Shown piece by piece: positions 14,201 to 26,400 of a DNA stretch of 64,000 bases. Both the position numbers and the translations under genes were made by a program. Below the pieces are notes generated by a model, which worked only from the letters and a program-made list of their open reading frames with translations, was not told where the DNA came from and ran no database searches. How positions within the stretch are numbered: position 1 is the stretch's first letter; each line of letters opens with the position of its first letter. Source of the DNA: Melanocharis versteri (lineage: Eukaryota > Chordata > Aves > Passeriformes > Melanocharitidae); the NCBI GenBank assembly GCA_013397845.1, contig VZTG01007409.1, positions 1,130,368 through 1,194,367 of the forward strand. Reading direction: 5' to 3'.

Positions 14201-15642
14201 TTGGAAAATATTAAATAACTTTTTTTTGTTGACATGGAAGTGTGACCTGAAAGCTGCAGCTGGTCCCAGTGTTTGGTGCTGTTTGTGTCCTGCTGTCTGG
14301 CTCTTCCTCCCTCTGTTCTCTTGCTATTGAGACTCAGCTGGTTTATGTCCATCACAATCAATGGAAGGACATTTCCAAGCTGGTAATTGCTGAGAGGATC
14401 CGGTGCTGATGGTTTCTGGAGCTGCCAATCTGGAGAGCAGCCTTTGGCTCCTGCTGCATACAGTACGTCTGCAGTTTGACCATTTATCTCACTTTACATA
14501 CTTGAACTGAAAGAAAGGTTTGTGCAAGCACTTGCTGCTCATTCTCTGGGATGTCCTTCTCCCCCTCATCCCCTCCCTCCTGCTCTTGTGTGTTATCAGC
14601 TATTGCAACAGCACCAAACTCTGTCAAATAAGGTGAATGCTGTTGTCAAGTCTGGAGGTAATGCTTCACAGTGATTCTATTCAGAGTCGGGTGAGGACTT
14701 TGCAATAATCACGGGTTCACAGCCATGGGAAAAGAAACACGACTATACTGGCTACATTCTGAATGTTGGAGGCCCAGACTGCCAAACTGTGATCTGTAAA
14801 TGTAGTTGCAGAAAATCTATGTAGGCATTTTCAAATGTGTTTCTAAGCTCAAAAGCTGGTGAAAACTCTCTTAAGGAGACACAGAAGGTGGAAGAACAAA
14901 GAAATCAGCCTGCTGACGTAGGTGATTGAATCGCTTCATTTAAGGTATCAGATGATAAAAATGTTGACTGGGATTCAGTCTGCAAAACCTCGCCTATGCT
15001 GTGACTTAGGTTCCTAAAAGTCACTCACTTTCCAGTTTTGCTTAATCCTGTAGGCATCTAAAATTCACTAAGCCATTAAATCTTACTACCTATTTGGAAT
15101 CTTCAGTTCCTGTTTTGAGTCACTTTCAAACACTCAGATTGCCATTGCTAGGAAATGAGTGTCTGTCTGTCATCTAAAGCAGCTTGGAATTCAAGATGAT
15201 GAAGACAGGCACTCAAACACTGCCCAAGCCCTTTGGAGAAGAAAATGAAAAATGAGATTTTGTCAAACCACTGATTACTTTCGTTTGACACAATGACAAT
15301 GCCCATGTGCTGCTGATTAGTGCAGTGTCTCGCATGCTGACAGAAGGAGGGAGACGCTGGGTGGTTAGCACACTGACAGAAAATTGACAACAGAACAGAA
15401 ATGCTATTTAGCATCTTTCATCTGAAGAGCCTGTGGAGCCCTTAGAGCTTTTACTGGAACCCAGCTGGACCCGGCTAACTGCAGTGTGCATCTCCTTTCT
15501 ATTAGATTATCAGTGGATAAACAACCAAAACTGGCTTGGGGATCAGGATAGTAGGTATCTCTCCTTACTCCTTTAGTTTCTCCATTTTTTATCAAGTTAC
15601 ACAGAAATTGTACTGAAGAAAGCTCCTAAAATGAAAAATTAT
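11290..15642. other. Unique noncoding sequence
   Basis: No gene is recognised apart from the 26-codon frame at 11810-11890 described separately. A 14-base T run lies at 12111-12124. Minus-strand open frames near 13.51-13.85 kb and 15.15-15.60 kb have no motif, no convincing splice context and no family resemblance. No transposon signature was found. Confidence 0.55.
11810..11890 (+). CDS. 26-codon open frame in ideal Kozak context (doubtful)
   Basis: The start lies in GCCACCATGG, an exact match to the vertebrate Kozak optimum. The frame runs 26 codons to TGA, giving a Pro/Ser-rich peptide starting MAPPTPSS. There is no signal peptide, membrane segment or known motif. No promoter or polyadenylation signal is evident nearby, so transcription is not supported. 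The DNA around it is somewhat richer in C and G than its neighbours. It could be a chance match, a uORF in an unrecognised transcript, or the first coding segment of a gene whose next exon is not apparent. I favour chance. Confidence 0.12.
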   Translation: MAPPTPSSWGALSPEQPLDCAETSLV

Positions 15643-15669
15643 ACCCTTCCCTTCCCTTCCCTTCCCTCT
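15643..15669. repeat. (CCCTT)n pentanucleotide microsatellite
   Basis: About five tandem copies of CCCTT with a degenerate edge (CCCTCTCC). It is a pure homopyrimidine tract, so homopurine on the other strand. Confidence 0.93.
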
Positions 15670-18600
15670 CCTCAGCTGCTCAGCGTGTGCAGGGAGGAAT
15701 GCTGTCTTCCTGCTTTGGCATCTTTGTTTAACTCACCTGCTGGTCAAGACTGCTCACATCCGTTTGCTTCTCTGGCTCCATGGAGACTGAGAGTAAATCC
15801 AGAGTGAGGTGGCAAAGACCTCATAAAAAGGTGTGTTTGCTTCCAGACAGATGTTGGGAAATATCTCACAGGTAGCCACCAGATAAGTGGAAGTAAACAT
15901 CCTTCTAACTCTGTGGGATAAAGTTCACAATAATCCCTCTTGTTTCTTGTCTTACGCCTTCAATGAGACATCACCTGATAGCAAGAATTGAAGAAAACCT
16001 CCCCCACCCACCATCCTATTTTTCTCCTCACCATTTTCATCATAGGTCTATCACATCAGATCTGTACTAGGTGCAAAATGGAGAACATCACTGTCTTTAC
16101 AAAAGGCTGGGTTTAAATAACTGAAATACTGATCTGTGGAGAAGGCTTAGTCTATGTCAGACTCCCCTGTCTGTCTGTGTTCTGGTCCACACACACATAG
16201 TGTGCCATGGTATTTGGAGGAGGAAGGAAAAAAGAAGGTGTAGGTCTGTTTTCTCTTACGCTCTGTGCCTGGGTGTGCACAACTCAACTTTGCGAGGATG
16301 GCCCCCAGAAGGAGGGAGATCAGCTCGGTGCCATGTCTGGTCTGGCTGTGGAAATTCATTCCTGATTCCATTCCTTGCACTTGGACAGGAAAAAAAAGGT
16401 AAAAAGTTTTAGAATGGCTTTCTGGCTCAAAACTGCTCAGTCATTGAAATGTGACAAATCAATATGGAAAGTTATTGATGATTAATTTGACAAATGACAG
16501 AAATTATTTGTGGCATAATCAATTTCTTCTTATTATTCAATTAAATGTCTTAAAAAAATCTCACCTAAAGCATATTCTTAAATTCTAAAAGCATATTCTC
16601 TTCAAAACTATAGGACAAAATGTGTGCAGAGCCTTTTTGTGCTGTCTTTTTAGCACTGTCTGGCAGCTTTTTTTCTGGCTGCAGGTGACTACAAATAGAA
16701 CATGACAGCAAATCAGCCACAGCAAAGGATCAATGGCAGCTAAACTGGTAGGCAGTAAAGCAAAAAAATAACTCATACTTCCCTTTTAAAAAAATTAATG
16801 GAAATGTAGTGCTTTATTCCTATTTTCAATTGGACATGGAAGATGAGGATTCAAGGACTCTCAGTGTGATCTAGGATAGCCTTTTTAGACAATTTTATTG
16901 AATTTTTATGGAAAATGTCAGTCTTTATTAGGTTTTATCGCAGTAGGTGTTTGAGAAGAGGAAACCTCACAGAGAGAACACTTACAGCATTACCTACCAT
17001 CTAATATTTGCCTGAAGGAATAGAAATTTTTGTCTTTATTTGCAAAATATAAAAAAAAAAGTAAATATAAATTTTGACAAAAACTATTCTAGGATTTATT
17101 CACAAGGCAGGTGAATGAATAGATTTTTAAAAAAAGAGACAGGTATCAATCAAGGTTGAAATACTCCTAAATTACAACATTTCTTCCACAGAATTTTTTG
17201 TAGCCAATACTGTCCTTAGGAAAATCATTGTGCATATGTTCTTATCCTAAACCAAACACGTCATTCACACATAAGAGTGTGATATATTTGTCTGTAGGTA
17301 AAAAGAATAAACTCCTTAAATGACAACACATTCATAAAACTGAAATAATGGCAAAGGAACTGTAGGAACTGATCTTCCCATTTTCACCAAATGACAGCAG
17401 GTAGATTAACCCATTTGAGCTCCTTGTGGAGACAAACAAAGTGTATAACACCTTTCCCCCATAAAACTCTGCATTTCATTTTCATTTCCTGGGTAAACAC
17501 TGGAACTCTCTATCACACAGCAGGTGTCCATCGCCTTGCAGCCTTAAGGCCTAAATCCAAATATTTGAATATTACATGAACGCTGGGATGTGAATATGAC
17601 TGGAACTTCTTTGACCTCAGTGAATGAACACAGAAGTGTAACTAGAAAACAGTCATCATGCAGGGCTGAAGCACAAGAAGATTCTCAAAATGATAAATGA
17701 CACCTTCAGAACAGACTTGAATCACTAATTCTGTAACAGATGAAGAAAACAAAAAGCAAATATTAACAGATGAATGCAGAACACAGATTTGCCAAATTCA
17801 GTTGACAATAAAGATATTTTTTGGCCGTGACTTTATGTGTTAAGTAGATAGGTCATGCATTGCAAACCTTGGACATCAAGAAATATATATATATTTATAT
17901 ACACACACATACACAGACAGAGAAGAATATTACTACAGTTCTTTACCCAGGTTTCTCTCTTCTGTGAACATACATTTGCTACATTGGCCTCTCCCTCAGA
18001 ACTTTATTATTTATTATTATTTACTATTTCTGATGTAGTTGTATCTGGGGTGAGGATGAGGAAGGGTAAGGTCCTTCAAGATTCCATTACCTCCTCTGCC
18101 ACCTGCTGCCTCATGTCACCCTGTCCTTGGGGTCTGTGGGACCCTACAGCTTCCCTCTCCACAAGAAATACTATGGCGTAGATCAGCTACCTGCTACTGA
18201 TTTCCCCGCCACATCCCAAAGCGTGATTTTGGGGCAAACCCTGTCGTTTGATACAGTGAAAGCTGCTGTGCCTGTCACTTGACACAGATTGTGGTCCATC
18301 CACTCCTCCAATTCCCATCACCCCATTAGCTTGTTCAGAAGTTAGATGTGCAGTAAATTTGGAGTTTCTTGGAGAGTTATCAATATTTTCTTGACAGTGA
18401 CTTCTCAGAGAATGTTGGGTAACCACATGCTGGGAAGAAAATTGAATTATGTTCTCTTCAACTTCCATATTTCTTGAGTTAGGAAATACTCTTGCTCTTC
18501 TAGACCAAACAGTACTAAATTATAGAATTCTTGGTCAAGTTCCATAAGTTTCTGCAAACAGAATTTATGTTTTGTTTGACCTGTTCATGATTGCAGCTAC

Positions 18601-19984
18601 GTCCCAAGTACAAAGTGGCTGCTTCCCTCAAACTTCTGCTGTACAAGAAACTGAACTGTTGTGAAAGGTCTTTTCTGATCTTGTACTAAGAATGGTTTGT
18701 CTTATATACACAAGTTTCAGCATTAATTCACATTAATGGTTTCATAAACTTTGTTGTCCACTGTCAAAACAATGTTTCTTGCATAAAATTTGGTCTTAAT
18801 ATACAGCATGCACTATGTACTTCACTGGTCTTTATCACGACACTTTACATTCCTCCTATACTATGTGGATACTTTTCTTCTTTAATGCATGCCAGGAAAA
18901 GCTGAATAAGTAATTTCTAGCCCATCAAAACAGTGCCTTGAACTCCTACCCTAACTTTAAGTGCTCAGACTTGCATCTCTAAAGTGTGAGCAGAGAAATA
19001 GAAAATGTTACCTGGATGGTACATTTGGTCAGCAAAATTCATTAAAATTCAACCAGTGAGAAAAGACTGATTGTCTGATAACTGCATTCACTGGGTATTC
19101 TTGCACTGCACTGGCTTTTAATCTATGGTCTAAACTTTAATTAAATCAAGAAAGACAGAACCAAAATTAAAATATTTTTATTGTTTAATATGAATAACCA
19201 GAATTGAGCATCCAGAATTTCACTTTCAACATATTTACTGTTCACATAAACTGTAATCTCATCTGAAACGGTGAAATCTCTCACTGTTCCCTTTATCTTT
19301 TTTCACTTGGATTAGTAAGTGCAAGACACACTAAATATTTCATTTGTTATGCCCTGAATTATAGCATCTCACCTGCTTGACTAAAATAAATCATTAACAC
19401 ATGGGTTTATAAATAACTTGGAAAATATCCTGTCTGAGAGTATTTCTGATATAGTCTAGTCAGGTCGAATTCAAAACATTCCTATAGCTCTAAAAATATA
19501 CATACTCATGGTTTCTTCTGTTACTGATTGGTTATTATGCTTGATACTAAAGTCTACGTGCTACACACTAGCAGCTCCAACATGGAATTTTCTAAAGCAT
19601 ATTTATTTTCAGCTCAATTTTAGACACAATAACGTAATTTAATAACTGCCTAGTTGTTCTTGCTCTCTAAAATATCTAGAGCATTTATTGTCCTTTGCCA
19701 TGAAAACTGAAAAAAGAAATAGTAGTAATGTTGATTAAATCTGATGCTGATGGGGTTAGACTGTGCAATTTGGTAAAATCTTCATGAATACTATTCTCTA
19801 AATTCTGGAGGTTTAAATCCCTTTTTTGTTTTTTACTTTTCTACTAAGGACGGTTTTATCCAACTTAATTGCAGAAAACCTATTTCCAGAAAACTTCCTT
19901 CAGAATTACAAAAGCTGCGGTTTCCCTTATTTCATTCTGGAAAGAAAAATCAAACTAAAATTCATGTGAAAGTTTGTCTTGACT
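15670..19984. other. Unique AT-rich noncoding sequence
   Basis: No gene or transposon recognised. It contains a mixed AT/CA tract at 17883-17920 and an ATT-rich patch near 18.0 kb. A minus-strand open frame of 93 codons at 18187-18468 has ordinary-looking composition but no recognisable motif or supporting splice signals. It is not called. Confidence 0.55.
17883..17920. repeat. Compound (AT)n/(AC)n microsatellite
   Basis: ATATATAT runs into TTATAT and then ACACACATACACAGACAG. A short compound dinucleotide repeat, too short and interrupted to be highly unstable. Confidence 0.85.
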
Positions 19985-20018
19985 CCCCTCTCCCCCCCAC
20001 ACCCCCACCTTCCCACCC
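19985..20018 (-). other. G-quadruplex motif on the minus strand
   Basis: The plus strand carries five runs of C: 4 (19985-19988), 7 (19992-19998), 5 (20002-20006), 3 (20012-20014) and 3 (20016-20018). They are separated by 3, 3, 5 and 1 bases. The minus strand therefore meets the usual G3+ with loops of 1-7 rule for an intramolecular quadruplex, with a spare G run. No transcription start or gene edge is apparent next to it, so any function is unknown. Confidence 0.7.
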
Positions 20019-21370
20019 TCAGCCTCTTTGAAACATTAGAATCATTTTCTGCTTGCAAATAGCATGGGCTAATAAAGTTAAAGCCTACCTCCATTCCTAT
20101 AAGTGTTTTCAACTTGTTCAATGTAATAGCTTTACAGTGTAAGTCCTTGACTAGCAAAATAACAGGTATTATATCATATTTTCATCAAGATAGTTCTGTT
20201 TTTCTTCTAAGAGCACTGAAAACTTTGTGATCTGAAACAGAAAAGAAAGGGAAAATGTAAGTGCTTGTGGATCACCAGTCACAGGAAGAAGCTTGGGAAC
20301 TTCCAATTCAGCTCCTATTAAAAAAAAATCAGTGGGTATGAAAACTTTAACTGGGTGTTTAGTTGAAGGATAGCCCATGTTTAAATGGTGCAGTGTACAG
20401 ACAGATCAATAAAATTCTGAGTCACTAGATGGAGAATAATGAACAATTTAAGCTCTTTGAAAGTGAATTGGTCACTCCTGCGTGAAAAGGGTTTGTAAGC
20501 TGTTCCACTGAAAGTGGAAATTACGAATCTGCTGTGTTATGAATGTGTTTCCTACATGGCTGCCCCCTCATAGCTGTTATTCCTAATGAAATACAAAAAT
20601 AACAATAACTCGTAATTATCACTGATGATTCCACAAACTTGTAAATGACCTGGGTTGCCTTTCTACATCCCCTCTGGAAGAAGAGGTAGCCTGTGGTATG
20701 TCTGATTTTGAATTTTGCACACGTTTTCTGGATGGATAGGAGGTGCAAACCAAACAGCCAGGTTAATAGAGGATTTCCATCATCCTTTAGTGGGAAATCC
20801 AGATGGAAGATGTGTGGATAAATGGAGTAAAAGGAAGGACTTCATTGCTTGTGGACTCTTCTGAATGTTCAGGGGTGAGCCAATATTTCTGCAGCACACA
20901 TCCTTTGCCTAGTGTGGCTTTATCCTTACCCTCGTGGTAGAAAGAAAAGTAGCAGCCATAATTACAAAGAAGGTGACCTCTCACACAGCCAGGTCTTGCA
21001 AAGGAAACTTGCCCAAGCAGTGGTAAAGTTACAGTGAGCTCCAGCAGGTCCTATGGCATGAGCAGGAAACTTTATGGCAAACATCCGTCTGTCATTTAGA
21101 TGTGTCTTGATGTGCCGTGTGCTAGGCAGTTGTAATTGCATTCATTCAAGTTATGTCATGTCTGGACTTGGAGCTGTTGCCTTTAGTTACCTTTCTGGGC
21201 AATTACCTCACTGACATTCACATCCTTCCTTCCTGGCCTGTGAAGACAGGTTATTTGTAAAATGGCTTCATCTACGCTGCTATGACAAAGAAAGCTATCT
21301 CAAGCACTGAGGCCCCTGTTAAACTCCTGATTGTCCACACAGTTTAACTGCTTGGTCACTCCATTTCAGA
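20019..21370. other. Unique noncoding sequence upstream of the nested CR1 pair
   Basis: No gene or transposon recognised. Minus-strand open frames of 65-75 codons here have no motif and no splice support. Confidence 0.55.
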
Positions 21371-21423
21371 GTGTCACAGGATCACACAGTGGTTTAGGAT
21401 GGAAGGGAACTCTTGAGATCATT
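21371..21423 (-). mobile_element. CR1 LINE, 3'-terminal piece of an older minus-strand copy
   Basis: On the minus strand this reads as the very end of a CR1 element: GATCTCAAGAGTTCCC, then a degenerate form of the block that ends CR1 elements (the minus-strand equivalent of the ATCATAGAATGGTTTGGGTTGGAAGG type of sequence). Similarity stops abruptly at GATCAT near 21423 and resumes at 22081 with CTAGTCA, so this is the outer half of an element split by the insertion between them. About 50 bp remain. Divergence is clearly higher than in the inserted copy. Confidence 0.8.
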
Positions 21424-22080
21424 GTTGATGGAAAACTAAATAAGAGTCAGCCGTGTCCTGGCAGCCAGGAGGGCCAACCATGCCCTGGGATGCATCAGGC
21501 ACAGCATCACCAGCCAGGCAAGGGAGGGGATTATCCTGCTCTGCTCTGATCTGGGGCGGCCTCACCTTGAATATTGTACACAGTTTTGTGTGCAGCAATA
21601 TAAAAAAGACATTGAATTATTAGAGAGTGTCCTAAGGATGGCAATGAGGATGGTGAAGGGCCTTGAGTGGAAGCCACATGAGGAGCAGCTGTGGTCTCTT
21701 GGTCTGTTCAGCCTGGAGAAGAGGAGACTGAGGGGAGACATTGCAGTTACAACTTCCTCGTGAGGGGAAGAGGAGGGGCAGGCACTGATCTCTTCCCCGT
21801 GGTACCCAGTGACAGAACTTGAGCAAATGGCCTGAAGTTGTGTCAGGGGGGGTTTAGGTTGGATATTAGAAAAATGTTCTTCACCCAGAGGGTGGCTGGG
21901 CACTGAAACAGGCTCCCCAGGGAAGTGGTCACAGCACCAGCCTGACAGAATTCAAAAAGGATTTGGACAATGCTCTCAGGCACATGGTGTGACTCTTGGG
22001 GATGGAGCTCTGCAGGACCAAGGGTTGAACTCAGTGATCCAGATGGGCTCCTTCCAAATCAGTATATTCTATGATTCCAT
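21424..22080 (+). mobile_element. CR1 LINE, younger 5'-truncated copy inserted in an older CR1
   Basis: A plus-strand 3'-terminal CR1 fragment of about 660 bp. It carries the region for the C-terminal part of the ORF2 protein (recognisable residues LGLFSLEKRRLRGDI around 21690-21740, broken by stops and a frameshift) and then the 3' untranslated region (CAGAGGGTGGCTGGGCACTG near 21890, CAGGGAAGTGGTCAC, CTCTCAGGCACATGGTGTGA). It ends in the CR1 octamer-type tail ATTCTATGATTCCATGAT. No endonuclease or reverse-transcriptase motifs are present, so it was dead on arrival, as is typical of CR1. There is no convincing target-site duplication, also usual for CR1. The exact 3' boundary is blurred because the tail (ATGAT) overlaps host GATC-like sequence. 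Confidence 0.92.
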
Positions 22081-22440
22081 GATCTAGTCAGCCCTCTCTG
22101 CTCAAATGTGCTCACCTAGGGCAAGTTGGCCTGGAAAATGCCCAGTCAGGTTTTGAATGTCTTCAAGGAAATTCTACAGCCTCTCTGGACCACCTGTTTC
22201 AGTGTTTGATCAACTTCAGAGTAAAAAAGATTTTTTTCTTGCTTTCAAATAGAATTTAACTTGCGCCCGTTGCCTCATGTCCTATCACCGGACATCACTG
22301 AGAAGAGTCTGGCTTCCGTTTCTTCATTAATATATCACTGCAGACTTTTATCACAATTGATAAGGTCCACCTCCCCCTGCCTCCAAGCTTTTTCTTCTCC
22401 AGGCTAGACTCCCAGCTCTCTCAGACTTCTCATTCTTTCA
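22081..22440 (-). mobile_element. CR1 LINE, inner piece of the older minus-strand copy
   Basis: Read on the minus strand this is CR1 3' region. Diagnostic plus-strand blocks are CTAGTCA-GCC-CTCTCTGCTCA at the left edge, the CCTCTCTGGACCACCTGTTTC block near 22182, GTTGCCTCATGTCCTATCAC near 22270 and TTCTTCTCCAGGCTAGACTC near 22390. These correspond to the CR1 3' UTR and the end of ORF2 (the FSLEKR-like segment). Together with 21371-21423 it makes one element of about 410 bp, 5'-truncated near 22440, where similarity fades. It contains several small indels and many substitutions, so it is old. It provides no functional coding sequence. Confidence 0.85.
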
Positions 22441-23011
22441 TTATCTGATTGTTAGGTGCATGCTCTGCTGAAAAATCCATTCTGGTGCAGTTTTGTTCTG
22501 CAACCTTTATTGTGTCATTAACATTTTAAAAGGTATTCAATTTCGAAGTCATACACACATAATGGAAGAAAAGTATTCCTCTATGTACATTCAGGACTTC
22601 CATGGCAGTTTCAGCTACCTGCAACTTTATTGGGTAGAGTCATGCACATTTTTATAGAAAAACACCATAAACAAAATTCTCTTTTTGAATGCTTAGTTTT
22701 TGGTAAGACAGGAACAAATCACTGATTTGCACTTTCGCCTCTCCTGATACCTGAGAACTATAGTAACACAGCCTGTGGAGTCATTTGTGGACAAGTAAGG
22801 ATTGAGGCTCCTACACTACATTTTGTTCCTATTCAATAATCTTTTTGTTGTATCTCAATCCCAGCTTTGAAATGGAATGGTCACACTCTTATATCTGTTC
22901 CTCTGCTGTTCAGTCAGGCAGGCTATGATGATCCTGACCTTACTGCAGTCCATTTCCTCAACCCAAAATGTTGTTCTTATTTGATGGAATTTCTATTTTG
23001 TTTATTATGAA

Positions 23012-23445
23012 ATGTTAATTTTGTTTAGCCGAATATGGCTGTCTTCCGAAACTCTTCAGATTCACTTGTTATGGTCCTCAATTGTCTTTCCTCAGCGAAA
23101 AAAAGGCTATTTACTTAGACCTGGGCAGTTGTCTTACCATCACAATATTTACTTTATTTTCAGTGCAAAAAATCTTGTTACCAAATACCAGCCAGATGGT
23201 GGCTTATTTTTCCAAAGGATAACATGTAATATGGACAATTATGCTATGATGTCTCTGTGGATAGAAAAATATTTTACATCAATGATGTGTCTCAAAAAAT
23301 TTACTTTGTGGAGACCATATTATTTTTTACTAAATTTATGGGTTGTTCTGTGTCTGTACAAGCAAATACATCCATCTTTCCTCTCTACAATGGCCCATTT
23401 TTTTTTGGTCTTCTTTACTTACGGTCTGATTTGAAAAGAAATTAA
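23012..23445 (+). other. Unidentified open region, possible decayed coding sequence
   Basis: A 140-codon open frame (23012-23434) overlaps a 62-codon frame (23257-23445) in another phase, and a third frame is open from about 23025 to 23215. The translations look non-repetitive. For example, the second frame reads FYINDVSQKIYFVE and then GCSVSVQANTSIFPLYNG, which resembles ordinary globular or extracellular protein sequence. No single frame carries through, and there is no family I can name. The DNA is AT-rich without simple repeats. It could be an old frameshifted pseudogene or retroelement fragment, or simply a stop-poor patch. I call no gene. Confidence 0.12.
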
Positions 23446-26400
23446 TCATCCTCTGATTTTGCATAAAGGGAACTTTGCAATGACTAATCTAAAAATTCAA
23501 GTTTGATCATATGCTGTTGGGATTTTGCTTTAACACTGAACAGGGGAGAGCTTTCTCTCATAGTGTAATGAATGATATTGATCTCCAAATGTATTACTCA
23601 CATCCACCGTCTAAATTTCCCTTATGGGTGTAAACCCAGCTTTGGAAGATGCTCGACTTTTATTTTTCATTTCTTTAGCTTGGATATTTTTTAGAGTGTT
23701 AGTGCTGATGTCTTTGACCTTGTATTATCCTGTGCATCTGTTCAGTTTAAAATTAATGATATTCCCCTGGCTTTCAAGATCTGCTGTTGTTCTGCTGTGA
23801 CACAAGCAAATACTCCACTTAAGAGAGGTCATTTAAGGTAGTCCTTTTGTTGCCATCCTTCTTGTCTAAACAATGAAAGTCCTGCTGGCATTTGGACAGT
23901 TTTGCAAAGTAATGCTCTGCATTGCAATCCCAGCTTTTCTTTAAAGTGCCAGGGATTTTCTGGGCTTATTGGTCAGCATGTGTTTAGCATGTAGTGTTTT
24001 AGGGATATATGCAAACACAAGGTGCTCAGAGGTAACTTAGTGACATATGGAAAGTGGACATGGTCTTCTCCAGAGCAGCTAAAGCTGCACAGCACTGCTG
24101 GGTACACACTGCTCACAGCATTTGTATCCTGTGGCACCAGGCACAGGCACCAATCTCTGACAATAATGCATTTCACGGTATTGTTTATTTATCTACCATG
24201 TGTGCTGGTAAGAGGCTGGCAGCCTTCAGGCTCAGCTCCTCAGCAATCCACTCGGTAGCTTAGGCAAGAGAAAGGATAGGAATAGGCAGCTTTTGGGTGG
24301 AAACTTTCACAGTTATCAGATTCTGAAACCCATGTGTGTTTCTTCACAACATTGTCAGTGTCATATAATTTCTGAGAAATGTTTCACTTTTCATTAATCA
24401 CCTGTCTCAGTACAAAAAAGTTCCATTAAGACACTTGTAGCAAGTCACATGTATGGCTGTAATTCAGAGTCCTACATATAAAACAGGATTTTTTTAAGGC
24501 AAGGTTTTCTAGAAACATAGAGTAAAAGTCTGTTTTTATCTCACAAATATGACAAAAGACTGCTGACATTGGAGTTTAAAACAGATTACCTGTAAAGAAG
24601 ATAAACAATCCCACAATATACTGTTATAATGTTGATCTGTGGTATGAACTTGCCAGGAAACTACCTATGGATTTTTGAATATATTTACAATAATTTTTTA
24701 AATTTTTCATTTTGAAGCAATATTTTAATTTAAGCAATGACTTAAATTAAACAAACCACAAGAAAAAGATAACAACAACAACAAAAAGGATGTGAAGTTA
24801 TCTAAACTACCAATAATACATTTCATTTGGAATTGAAATATTTTATATTAATCCAAAAATCTTCTTTCAAAAGCTTGGTTGGTTATTTTGCAAAAAAACC
24901 TCTTAACTTAATTACTTATTTCTTTGGGGACTGTTCTCACTTTTCCATTCTCTGTTCTTTTTTATTATTCTACCAAACAAAAATATGAATATTCATATGG
25001 TTCTTCTCTGAGATGTTATTTCTCTGTGTATGTTCCAGTCCAAACCAGAAAAAGCTGAGATTGCAGCTTTCACTGGGAAAATGCTAGTACTACAAAAAGT
25101 TACTAAGAAGTTATTTTTTTTTTAGTTATTATGTGAAGCCATTGAAAGAAAACTGAAAGCAATTAAGACAAAAAAAAAAAAAATCCAGCAATTAGCAATT
25201 ACAACCATTTCTTTTTCTCTTTCTTGACAATATATTTTCCTAAGGATGCCTTCCTTTTCAGTACAATTTATATTGGTAACTCTCTCCTTTGCATACCAAA
25301 AGTGTTAACAGGGATATACTATGCAATTTCAATTCCAGATGTGAAAGCATTTGTTGCTTCTCTTTCCAGCCTTAAGAAATGTTTCTATACCTAAAGGCTT
25401 GTCTCATGCTTCCACCTACGTCAATAATAGATATTAACGCTGCCTGCAAATAATGTCCTACCTGTACTTCTTTGTATTAGCATTACAACAAAATACTACT
25501 TCAGAGAGGGATATTTTCTAAGACAGTATTTTGGAGAGCCTCTCTAGTTTTCTCCACTGATTACACGGAAATGCAAAGGACACTAATCTCTTAATTTAAG
25601 CATTTCATTATGTAATTTAAAACTCCTCTGTCCAAAACATATACTTAAGTCTTGATCCTTGCTGCCTCACCAGGTAACCAACTCTTCATGCAAGTCTAAA
25701 GATTTGTGCATCACATGGTGAGTATGTCAGTACAGAAAAATCTGCACTGTAGATGTCAGAACACAGCATTGATTTCAATCCAATCTTTAGACATATAACT
25801 TTTAGATTATAGAATATCCATCCACAGAGAGAATTACAAATACCTGAGCTTTATCTAAGCGCTCCTTTTCACCAGTGGCCCTAGTGGGAGAATGCCTCAG
25901 CTCTGGAGACCTGAAGTCTCACTCCATTGTGTTGCAGCTTCCAGGCACATGGTGAAATCAGGGAATACCATCCAACATGCACTGTGTGATTTGTCAGTCA
26001 CCAGGAAATCACTATCTTGTGAAACTTTGTGCAGACCCTCTTAAAAACCCCACTGTTTCTCCATGCCCTGAAATTGCCTCTGTGGCAATTCTGGAAAACT
26101 GCAATCTTTCAGGGGCTCTGTGTGCTTTTGCTTTCTCAGATGCCTGTCTGAGTGCTTTGTGAAGGCAAAGGAAACTCTAAAAGGAAAGGCTGCAGAAGTT
26201 AACAGGAAAGGTGAGACAATGGCACAGATAAGAGCGTCAGGTTCTCAGCTTCAAAGGAGTTCAGATAACAGTGGCTAGGACACCAAGTGATGGGAAGCGT
26301 TTGCCTGTCTGGCTTCATCCTTTCTGGGATCAAAAGACATGGAAAAAACCTCAAAGACCCTTGAAAAGGGAGGGGACTCAGAAGAGTGCCCAGATTGTGT

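Noticed and set aside
21562..21903. 113-codon minus-strand frame
   Set aside because: Antisense to the younger CR1 fragment.
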